From assembly GCF_022539665.2 (NCBI RefSeq), contig NC_081340.1, forward strand, positions 8,245,357-8,309,356: DNA of 64,000 nucleotides, given 5' to 3'. Both the position numbers and the translations under genes were made by a program. Source of the stretch: Daphnia carinata. Lineage: Eukaryota; Arthropoda; Branchiopoda; Diplostraca; Daphniidae. This document shows positions 25,447 to 40,552 of the stretch, piece after piece. Below the pieces are notes generated by a model. That model was not told the DNA's origin and searched no databases. It saw only the letters and a list, made by a program, of their open reading frames with translations. Position 1 is the stretch's first letter; each line of letters starts with the position of its first letter.

Positions 25447-28400
25447 AAGAAAGAGAAATGGATGATGGTGGGACGGGCACACTTACGATGACTTGGCCGT
25501 TGGGCGTGTCCGGCTCTTCCCATTGGATCAGCATCGTCGTCGAGCTTAAAGGTCGCACTTGAACGTTTTTCGGCGCCGTTCCCGGTTCTAGACAACAAGC
25601 AGCAAAACATTAAACAACGTCATCATCATCATCATCTATTTGAGACGGAGGTAAAAAACCAAAAACTCCTCCTTCCCATTTTCTGGCTGCTACAGCCAGT
25701 CTGCAAAGCATCATCAAATGAGAATCACACCAAAATCAATGAGAACAACAACAGCCAGAAAACAAAAAAAAAAAAAAAAAAGGGGGGGGGGGCCGATCGA
25801 ATAACAAGACGAAAAACCGAAACTAAAACTAAATGGAACGCGACATACAAAAGAAAAACCAAATTTGAACCAACAAAAGTCAAAGCGAAAACAAAAAAAA
25901 AAAAAAAAAACTGTTGTTGTAACAAAAGATGTTCTTAAACTTAAACTTAAAAAAAAAAAAAAGAAAGAAAAACAAAGAGCTAAAAAATGTAAGGTGGGCT
26001 ATAAAGTACGCAGAAAACAAGCGGCAAAGAAGAAATGAAAGTTAACGAGGCAAGCACTCGAGCAAGTCGAGTAGGTCGTCGTCTTCCTCGAGTGGCCCAA
26101 CTTTTTCCCATTTTCTTTCATCTCTTCTTTTTTTTTTTTTTTTTTCACCACTTCTCTCTATTCTGTTTCCCCCCCCCCCCTTCATTCTATGTAACAATCA
26201 AAAATGAAATCATAATCACCATCAAGACAAGGCTAAACTGAGGTAGGGTGAGGCGATGCCTTGCCCCAAAAAATGTTTTCATTCAAACGCCAATGAAAAG
26301 TTGAAGAGAAAATGCTAAAAAGAAATAGGAAAAAAAAAAAAAAAAAGAACGAAAAAGTTGGCCATCTCTACAGGGGGAAAAAAAAAAAAAAAAAAAAAAA
26401 CCAAAAAAAACGGCAAAGCTACGAAACTGGTGTACGACTGATAAACGGGTGGATGTGTTATTCCAATTAGGAACTTACTTGGTCCTCCGTACGTGGGATC
26501 GGCTTCAAAGCGGATCGATTAGAGAGAGCGAGAGAGCCGCAAAACGAGGGGAGGGGGGCAAATGCACCCAAAAATGATTTGGTCGGTTAATCAGTTAATC
26601 GGTTAATCGAGACAAACGGGAAGTTAAAATTGCAAAGTTTTTGCACAAGCCAATGAGACGATTGAACGGAATGCTTCGACTTGTGCACACTGACACGCGC
26701 ACGACGGCGCACCTAGACCCAATTAGCGTTTGTACCTGTTTCTCCGGTGGTGACAAAAGTGGCCGTGCTGGCCAAACCGCGGCCGATGGCGCTGACGGCC
26801 ACCACGTAGAATTCATACTCGGTGAACGGATTGAGATTCTGGACCGTGTAGTAGTTGGTTTTGAGTCCGACAACTTCCGAATGGTCCGCCGTTGGAGCCA
26901 GTTTGGGTTTGTACTGGATGACGAACTCGACGGCCTCGCTAGGCGGCCCGTCGTAATGCCAACTGATGTGCACTGAAGTGGCCGTTATCTCCGAGATGCG
27001 AACGTTGGAGGGCGCGTAGGGCAGCTCTGTTTTTGTTTTTGTTTTTTTTTGTTTTCCCCCGATTGTTCATTCAAGTTCAGGTGGGCATATACAAAAAATA
27101 AAAAAACAATAAAAAAAAAGTGGGCCGTCAGTTGAAGCAAAGCCAAAGAGTGAAAGGCAAAAGGGAAGAGAGATGAATACCTTCGACTCTGACAAAAGTG
27201 GTGTTCTCCACTTGGCCCAGCTTGCTGGAAGCGACGCAAGTGTAATTGGCCGACTCTTGGATGTCCTCGAGGACGAGGATGTTGCGACCGATGGGCAGCG
27301 AATGCTCCGGCTCCAAATCCTCCAGGCCTTTGCGCCACTTGACGTACGGCATAGGCGAACCTCCGGCGACGCATGTAATGTTGAGCGACGAGCCCGGCTT
27401 GACTTCGTGGATCGACTGCAGTGGCATCGAAAAGTAAGGAGGCACTCGGCGAACTGTTTCACATTTTTAGTTTGTTTTGTTTTGTTTTGTTTTGTTTTGT
27501 TTTGTTTTGTTTTGTTTTGTTTTGTTTTGTTTTGTTTTGTTTACAATCAATTTTCAAGTGAACGTCAATCGGAAGGAAAGTAGGAAAGAAAGAAAGAAAG
27601 AAAGAAAAGCCTCACCTCGGACGTGCAGCGTCGATACGTTCGATATTTCAATGCCGAGCGAATTCTCGGCAACGCACTCGTACTTGCCTTGGTCCTCTTC
27701 TTCGCTGTTGATGATCTGCAGTGAACCTGTGGTTTTTTTCGTACCAACAAATATCCAAAATGACAAACTATCAACTTGTCGATGAAAACAAATCGAGTTG
27801 AAAGAGATGAAAAAGTCAATGCAAGCAGCAGGAAAAATGTGCGCCCCCATAATCAAATGAATCGATCGTCTTTGAAGCGAAAAAAAAAAAAAAAAAAAAA
27901 AAAGCCGAGTTCCGTGGCCGAGTTGCATTCGCTTGGGGCTATCGGTGCGTCGTTCGAAAACCGCAAAGTGGAAAACGATTTCCACAAGAACGGGAATCAA
28001 TCACGTCATTGGCAGACGGCCGTTGCTTCGCACACAACATCGACATACACGCAAAGTCACTCATCCGAATAAGGGTTTCCCCCCCCCCCCCCCCCCCTGA
28101 AAAAAAAAAAAAAGAAGAGGGAGGTAAGGAAGGAGGGGCTACAAAGTTGAACCATCAGTCATCGAATCATGTAGCGGTTGGTTAGCAAGTCGACCGGCTC
28201 CTCGTCAAACTTGACGGTTGTACGTTAGCTCTTTTGGCTATGAGTAAGGGCCATCCAACATGTATGCCGGGCTTTGAAAACGTCGATTTCAAGGGACCAC
28301 GTCAAAGGCCCACTCGCGTCTTTCTACTCCCGATGCCACGTTGAAGCGGAAAAGCGGAAAGGCGGAAAGGAGGAAAGGCGGAAAGGCGGAAAGCGTACCT

Positions 28401-29379
28401 TTGGATTTCGAGTCGGAGGCGAGTTGTTGGTAGCGAGGATTCGACAGATTGACGGGCACCATATCGCGGATCCACGAGATGGACGGCTCCGGAATGCCTG
28501 AAGCGCCGCACTCGAGCAGATGCGTCCGACCCTTTTCCACCACGGGCAGTTGGGCCGGCCAAGAAGTGATTCGCGGAAAACCCGAAGGCAAGTCCGTCTC
28601 TGTTTTTTCAAATGCAATGCAAACAAATAAACAATTAGATGCGTCACGCCAAGTCAATCATAACGATAGCGGAAGGACTATATATTTATAATATAAAAAA
28701 AAAAAAAAAAAAAAAAAAACAAAAACAAAAACAAAAAAACAAACCCAATGGCATTCAATGCCTATTTAAGAAGCAATCAGCGCTGGCTAATTGGTCAGTT
28801 GATGTTTAGGCCATCGCATCACAAGATTGCCCGGGACGTATCCGAGAAAACGAATCCGAGAAAACGAATCCGAAAAAAAGAAAGGGGCCAAATAGAGGCT
28901 CATCATCTTTTTGAAATAAAGTAAGGGGAAAAGATGCGAGTTACAGCGACACGTCAAAAGACGACGAAAGAAAAAGAAAAAAAAAAAAATGGAAACGCCG
29001 CGTCATGATGATGGTGTCGGCCAAACGATTCGATACTTGGCAATTGGACTACGCCCCCCTTCGCGCGCGCTGCTTGTGGCCGACATGAACTCGGACAGCT
29101 GGACGGAGGCTAGCAACTGGCCCATGGCCTCCCTCTCCCTGTCCATTGGCTCGTTCCCATTTTTCTTTGATTTCTTTTTTTTTTTCCTTCTATATTTTAT
29201 CTGTAGACAGCAAGCAATGCAATAATATATTGCTTAGCTGGCCACGATTGAGCCGCGACGCGCCTCACGCAAATAAAAAAAAAAAAAAAAAAAAAAAAAG
29301 AGAACGGGGGGAGGAAGACGGGAAGGAGGACGGCCTGCTTTCGGGGGATGTTTGCAATGAGGAGGGGGGGGGGGGATGA

Positions 29380-29410
<31 letters not shown>

Positions 29411-30521
29411 GAGAAGCTTGTTCTATCCCATGGTGCGTGTATCGCTGCGGGTGTCGGTGTGTGTGTGTCTGACCCGTCAAGCATTTCACGCTCGGATGAC
29501 GGCGACAACCCGAGTCAGCGATTTTCTGTCTCCGCTTCCTCCTCATCCGTCTCCTACACACGCGATTTAAAGGCGCAAAATCTTCAAGAAACATCTACAA
29601 GATATAAAGAAAAGGAACGAAGCAAGACCATAACGGACGACAATCGGACGGCTGAGAGAGAGAAAAAAAAAAAAAAGAGAAGGTGGCGCTGATGGTGACG
29701 TTGCCTATCTGACGGTGTATCAAATATGCGCGCACACACGCGCACACACACACACACAAAAAGGGGGAAAGAGATCATTACACGTGCTCCCAACTTTGAT
29801 GGTGAACAAGCATTTGGCCTCTTTCTCTTTTCCATTGCCTTGCGTCTAGAAAAATTTCCCCTCCGAAAAAAAAAAGAAGAGGAATAACGAGGGACGCGCC
29901 TTAAGTCGGATGGACAAGGAACCAGCAAGAAAAATTGAAAAGAAAAAAGGGTGGAAATGCGGCCCTACCACGTCACCGTTTTCCGGATGGCAAGCCGATA
30001 TTTTAATGGTCGGTCTCATTTGAATATTATTCGGCTCATTCTTCAATTGCTATTTCTCTTTTTCTTTTTTTTTTTCTTTTTTTTTTTCCATTTAATGCGG
30101 CATTCGAGGAAAATTGAGCGCGAATTTCGAAAAAAAAAAAAAAAAAAAACCCAACAACATCAACCATAAAAAAAGAAAACGAAAAAATGCATCACTGTGT
30201 TGGTTCCTTGGGCTAAAGGATGCCGATAGATGAACGATACGAGGGTATATAAAAAAAAAATAATAATAATAAAAATAAAAGAGGTGGGGAGGTAGTGAGA
30301 GGAGGCAATCTATACTGCTGCTAGTGATGATTAGATTAGCCAGAGGCAGAAGGGAAGCAAGAAAAGCCATTGTGTGTGTCTGTGTCGTGCGGCCAGAAAG
30401 AAGGGGGGGAGCTGGGCAATAAAGCTTGCGCTCGATGACAAGAGGATCAAATAAGGAAAAGAAATAGGAAATAAAAATGGCTTCTCATCTTCTACGCTCA
30501 CTTGTTTCTTTTCTCTTTCTT

Positions 30522-30552
<31 letters not shown>

Positions 30553-32813
30553 TACATGCGGCAAGCGAGGTAGGGAGGGCCAGAGCATTTGCAACGGTAA
30601 AGCTAGGAATCCGGCCCGTTTTCCTCTGACGACGGGTCGTATTTTTTCATTCCCCCCCCCATCCACATGATCCATCGATGATCGGCCCCGTCTGCATTTC
30701 GGCAAAACGATCCACTCGGCCTACACACACAGCGGAGAAGAATGGGCGACTGGAAAGAGATGGGAAAACACTTCTTCTTCGGCAAAGGGGACCACGGTTA
30801 GCAAAGGAGGGGGGGGGGGGAACCCAGCTGCTATATTTGATAGTCTCTCTTTGTGTGCGTGCGTGAAAAAGTCCATAAAAATCTATGATTACATCAACGG
30901 TTGATGGTAGATGGAACGGCAGATGATTGCAAGAGTCGGTCGTCCTGACAACGGCCGTCTCACAACGTCAAGCCGTACGCGGTGTGCCGTTGTTCACAGT
31001 TTCTCATTCTTCATTCGATGCTTTATCGCCCTGCTTTGCGGTGACGAGGTACCAACCAACCAACCAACCAACCAACCAACCAACCAACCAACCAACCAAC
31101 CAACCAACCAACCAACCAACCAACCAACGAATAAAAAGAGTGACATTGCCATATAGAGATTTCAGCCGCAGGCCGTCCCATTTGCCAGCAGAGGCTGCCT
31201 CATCTTTGATTCTGTGCAGCAACAGCCACTTGAATCCATCTCTACATCTATAAACAATGGCATTGCAAACTCGACCGGCAGCTGGACGCTAACCGCAAAA
31301 GCCAGCAAAGAATCTCGCCTCATATTGCCGCCCGTCTAGTCCCATGCATGTGCTTTTGCCCGGCCCTCGTTTATGATTATTGCTCGTATTATGATTACGA
31401 TTATAGCGACGGGTGCAATGACGACGTCGTATGGTATCCCAAAAGAAGGACGACGATAGGCCAAAATAAAATAAGAAAAAAGAGGGGGGGGCGGGGGGGG
31501 AATAGAGTCGACGCAGCACATCATATTCAATGCGTTGTGTCCTATATAGAAATGGCACCGATTTTTTCTGACTCGACGAGGATTTTGGCTTTTTAAACGA
31601 TCCCCATCGTTAGTGACAGTCATCTCTGCCTGGTGCTGCCTCGTTCACGGCGCGGGACAAGACACATCCGCACGTACGACTCTGCCGTCTGTCACCCATC
31701 ACATAACCTCCTCGTCGCAAACACCCACTACTCCATGCCTCCCCCTAAGGCATCCCGTACATAAACAGGCAAGCAAAAAAAAGCAAGATGAAACTGGCAG
31801 AGTATTACAACAAGATCAAGTGTCTTTCCCCCCCCCCCCCCCCCCCCCCAAGTGTTTCAAATTCTCCTTGTGCTGCACACGTTGCTCCTCCTCGTCCCTC
31901 TCTTATTTTTTTTAAGGATCCTCTTTTCTGGCCGTCTCCCTGTCGGCGTGTGTCTCGACTATTTTTTTTTTTTTTTTTTTTTTTCTTAGGCTGATGCGAC
32001 TGTTGGCCATTGCTGACGAGTCCTACTCTGCAATGGGTGCGCTACTCTCTTCGATCGACATCAAATAGTCTTAGAGGCGAGTCTCAGTTTTATTGGCGTC
32101 GACATTCACTGTCGTCTCTAGTCTTTGCCACTCTCGCACGGCCAAACGAGTCCTCCCTCTTCCACCATCCACATCCATCCCAGTCTCTATATACACAATG
32201 AATCTCTTTCAATCCTCATGCATCCATCTGGCTGCCTCCCCCCTCCCTACTTGCATCCATCTGGCCACGTGATCCTCTTCCTCGGCTGAAGCTGCACTGC
32301 ACTCCAATCGAAATCCTATCGGCATCCTATCGTATATCAAGTGCACGCGTTCGACAAAGACGTGCCTCCCCCCACCAACCGAAAACGAAAAAAAAAAAAA
32401 AAAAAAATGGCTGCGTGATGCGCTTTCTACCTATTCTCATATTGATACTCTTCCTTAACGTATGGATTCCTTTCGTTTCTCTATTGTTTTTGCCCTTTTT
32501 TTTTTATTTTCCGTTCGTCTTTCGCGAGGGATTTGTTTGTGTTGTTGAGCTTTAGTGCTTCGCTCGTCGCTTCACTGGCTATTGATATGCCAAACAGGCC
32601 GACGGCAACAGAGAGCAAGGAGCGAAACGTCGGCGTGCACCGCGACAACGCCCCCACCCCACACACACACACAGAAAAAAGAAAGAAAAAAACAAAACAA
32701 AAAAAAAACAATTTCCGGTGTGAAAAGAAAACGATGAAGAGCAACGAGAGGAATGACATATTTTCTAGCCCAAAGTTAAGAAATCGATTTCAAGGGGAAA
32801 CATGAACAAAATT

Positions 32814-32861
<48 letters not shown>

Positions 32862-35800
32862 AAAGAAGAGGGTAGGGGAGAACAAACATATGCGGCTACA
32901 TGCATCGGCATATGTCGAGGTGCTAGATGTAGCATACGATATCGATCTGCGGGACAACGTGGCTCTTTCTTTTCCTTCTTATCGTGCAACCGACTTTTCC
33001 ACATTTTTTTTATTTTTTTTTTTTTTTTTTTTTTTGCTTCACATTTCTTTTTTACGTATTGTTGCTTTGGCTGCTTGCTTCGCCTTTGCACGATCATCAA
33101 ATCACCTCCAGCACTGGCAACAACCATGGCCAAGACGGTGCCTCGTCCTCCCTCCCCACGTGCCACGCGTCACGGTACATTGGAGCCTCGATTCGAAGGA
33201 GAAAGACGAAGAATTTACACCACCAGGCCCCGGTAACACAGACGCAAACAGAGCCAGACCCAGACGAGACTCCAATTGAATTGCAACGCCCCCCTCCCTC
33301 CCACCCGCACTAAGCAATTGAAAGATTTCTATCGGTTGCTATTGAAGGTGTCTGTACTACTCTCTTCCCGGACTGCGAACATGTCGCGACGGATGTGACG
33401 GATGTGACGGAAGCGAGAACCTGAAAGACGCTCGACAAGCCGCGTCTTCTCTACCTCACCCGATAACGCCCTTAAACAACAAGCGAATTTCATTTTGAAC
33501 CCCTCACTTGCCAAACACTTGACAATATGTCAATCGATTGAAATGGAAGCGTTGAAAAAGAAGTTGAGATTTTGGGTCCATTCTATGGGTCTAGTTAAAA
33601 AAAAGGCCCAACATCGGATTTGCGCTTATGCGTAATGTAAAGGCCATGTCATAGAGGCCAAGGGAAGACGGAAAAGTTTGAATATTCAACAGATGAATGA
33701 AACGATTGCTCATTGAGCGCCACATTCAAGCGGGAAAAAAAAAAAAAAATAATGTGTCAACCTTGCACGGCGAGTTGCAAGCGGTGCCGATTGCCAAAAA
33801 GAGGCCAACACCCTCTAACGAAGCAACAAGATGGGACTATTGCAAACCGCATTGGGTTGCAAGCCAACCGAATGATGTCTTGATGAACCTGCGACTCTTT
33901 TCATCAACGATTTTTCTCAATTCTTTCTTTTCTTTTTTTCTTTCGACATTCGCACATTGAACGGGCGTCTTCTTTCGAGCGGCCGTGCAATTTGCCCCCC
34001 CCCCCCCCCCCCTGCGAAAGCCGAAGCCGCCGTAAACACTGTGGCAGCTCGAGACGCACAGGAAGACGATCGTTCGAACGACGCAGACAAAGATAAAAAA
34101 ACAAGAAATGGCGAAACGGAAAGAGTCTTACCTGGGTAGATGGAGAGGGTGGCAGAAGCGACGACGGCGTCTCCGACTCCGTTCTCGGCCACGCACTCGT
34201 ATTTGGCGTCGTCTTTCCCCGCTTTGGCCGAGTCGATCCTCAGCACCGACATGGACGGCTGCGGGATGACCAGGTAGCGCGGCGATTGCGGCGAGACCTG
34301 CCACCGTTCGTTCGTTCATAGACAAACGAGACAATGCAAACAAAATGAATTCCAATTAGAATTAGAAATGGAAAGGTAAAGGAAAACGTTGCCATCGTAT
34401 ATCGTTTGAATTTTGTTGCCTTCATTGCTTTTGGAGATTAGGAGCGTTCGTTAATGAGAACCCCTGATGAAGGGTGATGCCAACAAAAGCAAGAAAACCC
34501 TTCATCATCCCCCCGTGGCTGCCTCCCTTTCTTTCTTTCTTATTGCCCCCCTTTTCTTTCTTTCTTTTTTTTTTTTTTTTATTGGCCATACGGTATGGAG
34601 CAACAATGGTGGATCCAATGCGGCCATCGTGCACGGCCAACGGACACAGCGACCGACCAGGAGCCTGGCTGGACGTTTCTTCGGCCAATGATTACATGCT
34701 TAAGGAAGGAGCCGAAACGCCAGCAGACGGTGCAGGGGATGAGAAAGAGCTGGACGAAAATGAGAAGATATTGGGGCGCGCATCACCAACGATCTAGCCA
34801 GAGGATTTTCTCTGCCTTTGCCCTATTATTACATAGCTGCCCCCCCCCCCTATCTCTCCCTACCTAGCCACTCCTGTCTTCATTTCCTCCCTCCGTTCGT
34901 GCACATGTAACCGTCTCCCTTTTATAGGGTATGACCGACTGTACGTTAGGCCGCCATTCTCGACCGACATAAATCGAAAAGGGCTAAAGGCGAATGTGTG
35001 GGGGGATGAAGGGGACTGTCCGTCAAAATGTAGCCAGATCGATTTCATTCGCAGCGTCAAAATGTACGCACATTAGCCAAACAACGTCGAAACAACACAA
35101 AGTAACGGGCAAAGACGCAAAGACGCAAAGACGCAAAGACAAAAGAAAATGGGCCATCAAAGAGCAATAACCATCTGAAAATTGTCGCCATCATTGGCAC
35201 GACCTTCACGGACTCGCAGACGATGAGAGTTAGAGATGAAGATGAACAAGAGCTCAATGGAAAAATAAATGAAAAATGTCTTCTTACCTTTCGTCCGTTT
35301 TTGCGCCACGAGAGCTGCGGCGTCGGTTCCCCTCTGGCCCGGCAGTAAAAAGCGGCGATGCCTCCCGAACGGACGGCCACGTCTTTGGGTCGTTCGACGA
35401 TCTCCGGTGGATCTGTCCAAAAAAAATAAAAAAATAAAAAAATAAAAATCATTGCGATAACCATTAATTTCTCGTACGTTATACGTTGGGCGCACTGTCT
35501 GACATATTAGCTCTTACACACTCAAGTTATGGCACTTGAGGTTTTCGTTTTCGTTTTTTTTTTTTTTTTTTTTCCAGTCAAAACATGCAGCATGTACAAC
35601 ATTCAAAACAAACACGGAAAGGTAAGGCACACGTTTATCGATTCAACAAACGACGTGCAAAGGCCAAACGGTCTTTTCAACTTTGTTCCATCATTTTTCT
35701 TTTTTTTTACTTCTTTTTTTGGGGGGGTTTTCCCACCCGACGGAACGTCCCATCAGTCGATTGTTGCGTGGCTTGGACGGTAAAAGTGGGGACATGGACG

Positions 35801-37916
35801 GTAAGAGAGCGCGTCTCGTCTACTCGTGCGGATGGGTGGCAGGGCAAGGCAGGGCAAGGCAGGGCAAGGCAGGGCAAGGCAGGGCAAGGCAGGGCAAGGC
35901 AGGGCAAGGCAGGGCAAGGCAGGGGCGGGATGGAACGAGACAAGGAGAAGAAACGAGAGGCTACAGGTTTGAGCGTTGATGCCAAAGTTTTGCAGCACAG
36001 GGGCAAATGATGTTTCATCCGGTGCAATGGTTGCCGCCTGCTCGCCCCGCTTTGGCCCGTCTGGCCATTCTTTAACTTTTTTCTTTTTAGCTTTTCTTTT
36101 CTTTGGTCGGGCCTCTTGATTAGATTAGTTCCAAATCTACGACAATGGCCACGGTTGGCTAGACCATTGGCGGCCATTACAACAAGCGTACCGTGTCCGT
36201 CTCGTGTCCACTTTCGAGCGAAAAAGAAAGAGAGGAGGGAATGAAGGGAAAAGGCGCAACAAACCCATCAATCCAAAAGGGCCGTCTCATCTTTCTCCTG
36301 TTTTTTTTTTTTGTTTTTTTTTTTTTTCTTTCGGTGGGCAGTGGAAGCCGGACGTTTCACACAGCTACTCCGATAGCGCCAGTCCCAGACGAGCCGAAAA
36401 CTTAATGGCCCGGCTCTTGTGGCCATTAGCGCCATTGCACTGCGTGAGAGCTTTATTGCCGGAACCTACACAGTTTTCTTTCTTTCTTTCTTTTTTTTTG
36501 TTTTTTTGGTTTCCATCTTCTTCATTGCCTTTTTCTGATTATTGTTTGCTCTTTTTCCCTTTTCTTTTTTTTTTTTTTTTTGTTTCTTTTCTTTTTAATT
36601 GACTCTCTCCTTATTTATTTCGTACTGAAGCGCGTGAGCGAGAAAGAGAGAAAGAGAGAGAGAGAGAGAGACAGAGAGGGAGAGTAGAGTGGATTCATCT
36701 CAATGGTTCTTAAACGCTATGATCGTCGTTACGTTTGCAATGCGGCCATGGCCATTTGGTGTCGCATTGTGCTACTCACGTGTCAAATACTTGACGAAGT
36801 CGATGAAGTTGGCCGTCTGATTGGAAGCCAAGGCGCCTTTTTTGGTTTTTTTTTTTTGGTTGTTGTTTTTCGTGCCGAGAGAATAATGAAGAAAAGAGAG
36901 AAAATGAAAGAATGAAACGGAAACAGCCAACATTTTGTCTTTTGTTTCACATGTCAACGTTACACCTAGAGACACCGAAACGCACGAACGTCTGACGCCA
37001 ATGAATGATTTTTTTTTTTTTTTTCCTTGATTGATTTGCATATGACCCGTTCAAACAGAAAAAAAAAAAAAAAGGCAAATGAAAAGAAAGAACAAAAAAA
37101 AAAAAAAGGAAAATCATCTAAAGAAACTAATGATCTCTGGAACTGAAGGCAATTTGAATAGCCTGCTGCTCTGATGCCCTTTTATTTTGATTTTGTTGCT
37201 GTTGTCGTTGGCCCCCCCCCCCCTTTTTAAAAAAAAAAAACTTCTTTCTAGTTTACCTTTTGCTGCCGAATGCCCCTGCCCGTGTCTTGTTTCCTTTTCT
37301 GGCTATGAAATGAAAGTCAGCTGGCAATACGCGAAAGAGTAAGAGTTTCAATTTTTGAAAGGCAAAGAGGAACGAAAGGGATGGCAACAGCGCGTTGGGA
37401 AGTGCTCCTACTGGCTCCTCTATTATTGCCAGACATTGATCATCGTCGTTGCACATGCAAACACGCGTCGTCCTACACTAAGGCTCGACTCTTTTCAAAA
37501 CCTATTGATTTACTGGCGTTGGCTCTTGGCCGAACGAACGCAACAAGAGTCTCGCAGCATGGGTGGCCGTGCACGTACTACTACTACCGTCGCTGGCACC
37601 CATCCTTTCCCTATTCGCACTCCAGCCCTTGGCTCTGAAATTGCCATTTTCCGTACCCGAGTTTATCACGTAACAAAAAAAAACAAAGCTCACATTTCTA
37701 AAAAAAAAAAAAATAAATAAATAAATAAATAACAACGGTAAGAAAGCGTTCAATTTTGAAAGAGTATCAACTTTCATCTGGCCAGAAAAAAATAATAATA
37801 AATCCCCCCCCCCTATCCCGTTTTTGCCGCATCTCTGCGACACTGTCAGCACATGCAACACTAGAAAAAGAACCAATATCTCGAGCGCAGAGATTTTCCT
37901 TTTTTGTTTTTTTATT

Positions 37917-37954
<38 letters not shown>

Positions 37955-38137
37955 CTTTTTTCTTTTTGCCGGCCGGGGATTTTGCGACAGAGATAGACGA
38001 AAGAAGTGTGTCAATATCAACACGACACGCTTCTCTCTTTGCTTTGACTTGCCATTTGGAAGGCCATTGGCGGCCAAAGCCAAAAACGCCATAGACGAAG
38101 AAGCGGGATGGCCATAACGCGTCAGCCGATGGATGTC

Positions 38138-38174
<37 letters not shown>

Positions 38175-39295
38175 CAAGAGAGAAAGAGAGAGGGGCAAAT
38201 CCTTTGGCGACGAGAGCAGGTCGAAATGAAGAAAATAAAACGCAACCACATCTATCAGCGTCGTCGTGGGGTGTGCGTTGCCCCGTTTTCTTCATCACTT
38301 CTCGTTTCCAAGTTGGAATGACACGACAAGCAAAGCAAAAGCCACGGCACACGGCCGCTCTATTATTGAAGTGGCGACTGTATTTCGAGCTAGGACTACG
38401 ACCAAAGACACGGCGAATCATTTTTCTTTTTTCTTTAATAATAAAAGATGAAAAAAAAAAAGAAAAAAAAGAAAAAGGGTAAGAGGGCATCAGGCGTGCA
38501 GCACAAACGACTCTGTTAACTGTTGGCTGTGAAATCATCACGGGCCAGCTCTTATCAAGTGTGTCGCACACTCTCTCAAAAAAGCCTCGTGACACACCTA
38601 CGGTAATGAGCAGCAGCAGCGACGGCAGTGCCCGTCCTTCGTTATATCGCCAGATTGGCTTGATTTTTCCTCTTTCTCTTGCCTTTTATTTTAGAGGGGG
38701 AGGCCGAGGCCAGAAGCTTCCGTCTTGTTGACACCAAGCACTGGAGGGGGGAAAAAAAACAACGTCACCTAACCTAAACATTTGCAAAAAAAAAAACCAA
38801 AAACCCGTTTTTGGCCTGTATCGATTACGTGTCGGCTGGCTTTTGAGCCGACGCATGCACCGTGTTTCACGAGCCAAACATGATGCTTACACGAGTCAAG
38901 ACAAAAAGGAAGAGAAAGGCGTCGAAAAAGCCAATGGCTTCGGCAAAGAAAGACGAATCTTTTTGCTGGACTTTTTGAGAAAATCGAATGGCCAGGGGCG
39001 GGTGTGTGTGTGTTGTGTAACATTTCTGGCCGACTAAACAACTAAACGACTAAACAACTAAACGACCAAACGACTAAAGAAACAAGACGGACATAGTCAC
39101 ATCAAAGTGCACAAGTTTTACACGTGCCTGACTGGACGCCTGACTGGACGCCTGACTGGACGGCTGACTGGCCAAACTGGGCCATCGTTTCGACTTGCCG
39201 ACTTTCTGACCGTTCAACTTGACGCGCTCCTCGGGGAGTGTTGTGCCGGCCGGATAAGTAGCGACATTAAATAAGTCAAGATCGGATAAGACGAA

Positions 39296-39328
<33 letters not shown>

Positions 39329-40521
39329 AGATGGCTACTTTGGGGGCGCAGCAACACGGGCCGTCAATGGGGCGAAAGAAACAAGAACGACGCCTTTCAA
39401 CGAGTCCCAAAAGAGAAGCAAGTAGCAGATGCTCGGCAGATACAAGCACAAACTGCCCCCTTTTTTTTGTTTTTTTTTGTTTTTTTTTTCTATTTATTTG
39501 ATTTCCAAAAAGAGACGTATATATCAAGTCTTAGCCGAGACTCTAGTATCAATGTAAAAGCCCCACAAACTAGTTGTACGGCCGGCTAAAACAAAAACAA
39601 AGAAACAAAGAAACAAACAAAACAAGTGCATACAAAGGCGGACAAGCGCTAACCATTACACGGCGAAAAACGGGGGATGCGCGTTTTTAACGAAGACGAC
39701 CATCGACACTGGGGTCGACTGCAAACGAAAGTACAGCCGACCAAAGACACGAACGTCAAGGTGGAAATTGAATTTCAGAGAAAGACAAATCAAAAATGGA
39801 GATTAGACTAACGACGTTTGTCTTTTCTTGTTCTTTTTCAGATTGCAAAAGGCAAGTGAAAGAACGGGGCGTCTTGGGTTTCAGCCGACAAGCCGCGAAA
39901 GGATTAGACCAATACTGTAGTTCATAACACAGCCGGGTCTTCATCAACAAACGGACGCGTGACTTACGGTGCACCCGGGTGGCAGGCCAGGATTACTCCC
40001 TTTCGCATTGCCACGAAAAAGGAAAAAAGATGAACAAGAACAACAAGTCGAGTCTGCCCTCCTACACGGCTACGAGTTGTCTTGATTGAAATGGAAAAGA
40101 GCACGAAAAAGGGGAAAAAAGAAAAAAAGAAAAAAAGAAAAAAGGCAACAAGACATCCGGTGTGCGTGACTCTTTCCGCTCGTCCTCATTGAACGCGAGA
40201 GCGAGATGAGAGCGCACGAATTTTCAATGCTGCAATTCCTTTTGCATTTCAGAGTTTCGTCTCCTGACTTGCGTTGTGAACCTGTGACGCTGTCATCGCT
40301 CGATGAACAACGACGACTCGCCCATCTTATTCAACAATTCCACCGCCCGTATCGCTCATCTTCATTTTCCCTCTTTGTTTTCTTATTTATTTATTTATTT
40401 TTTTTTTTTGAAGTCAGCCTGTATAGCATTCGCTTGGACGTCTTTTTTTCCCGAAAAAAAAAAAAAAAAAAAAAAAATTGTGTTACATCCCCACCCTTGT
40501 CCACCCGTAATGTATGGACGA

Positions 40522-40552
<31 letters not shown>

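Noticed and set aside
31020-31160. Frames with repeated PTNQ or LVGW residues
   Set aside because: Pure translation of the CCAA microsatellite.
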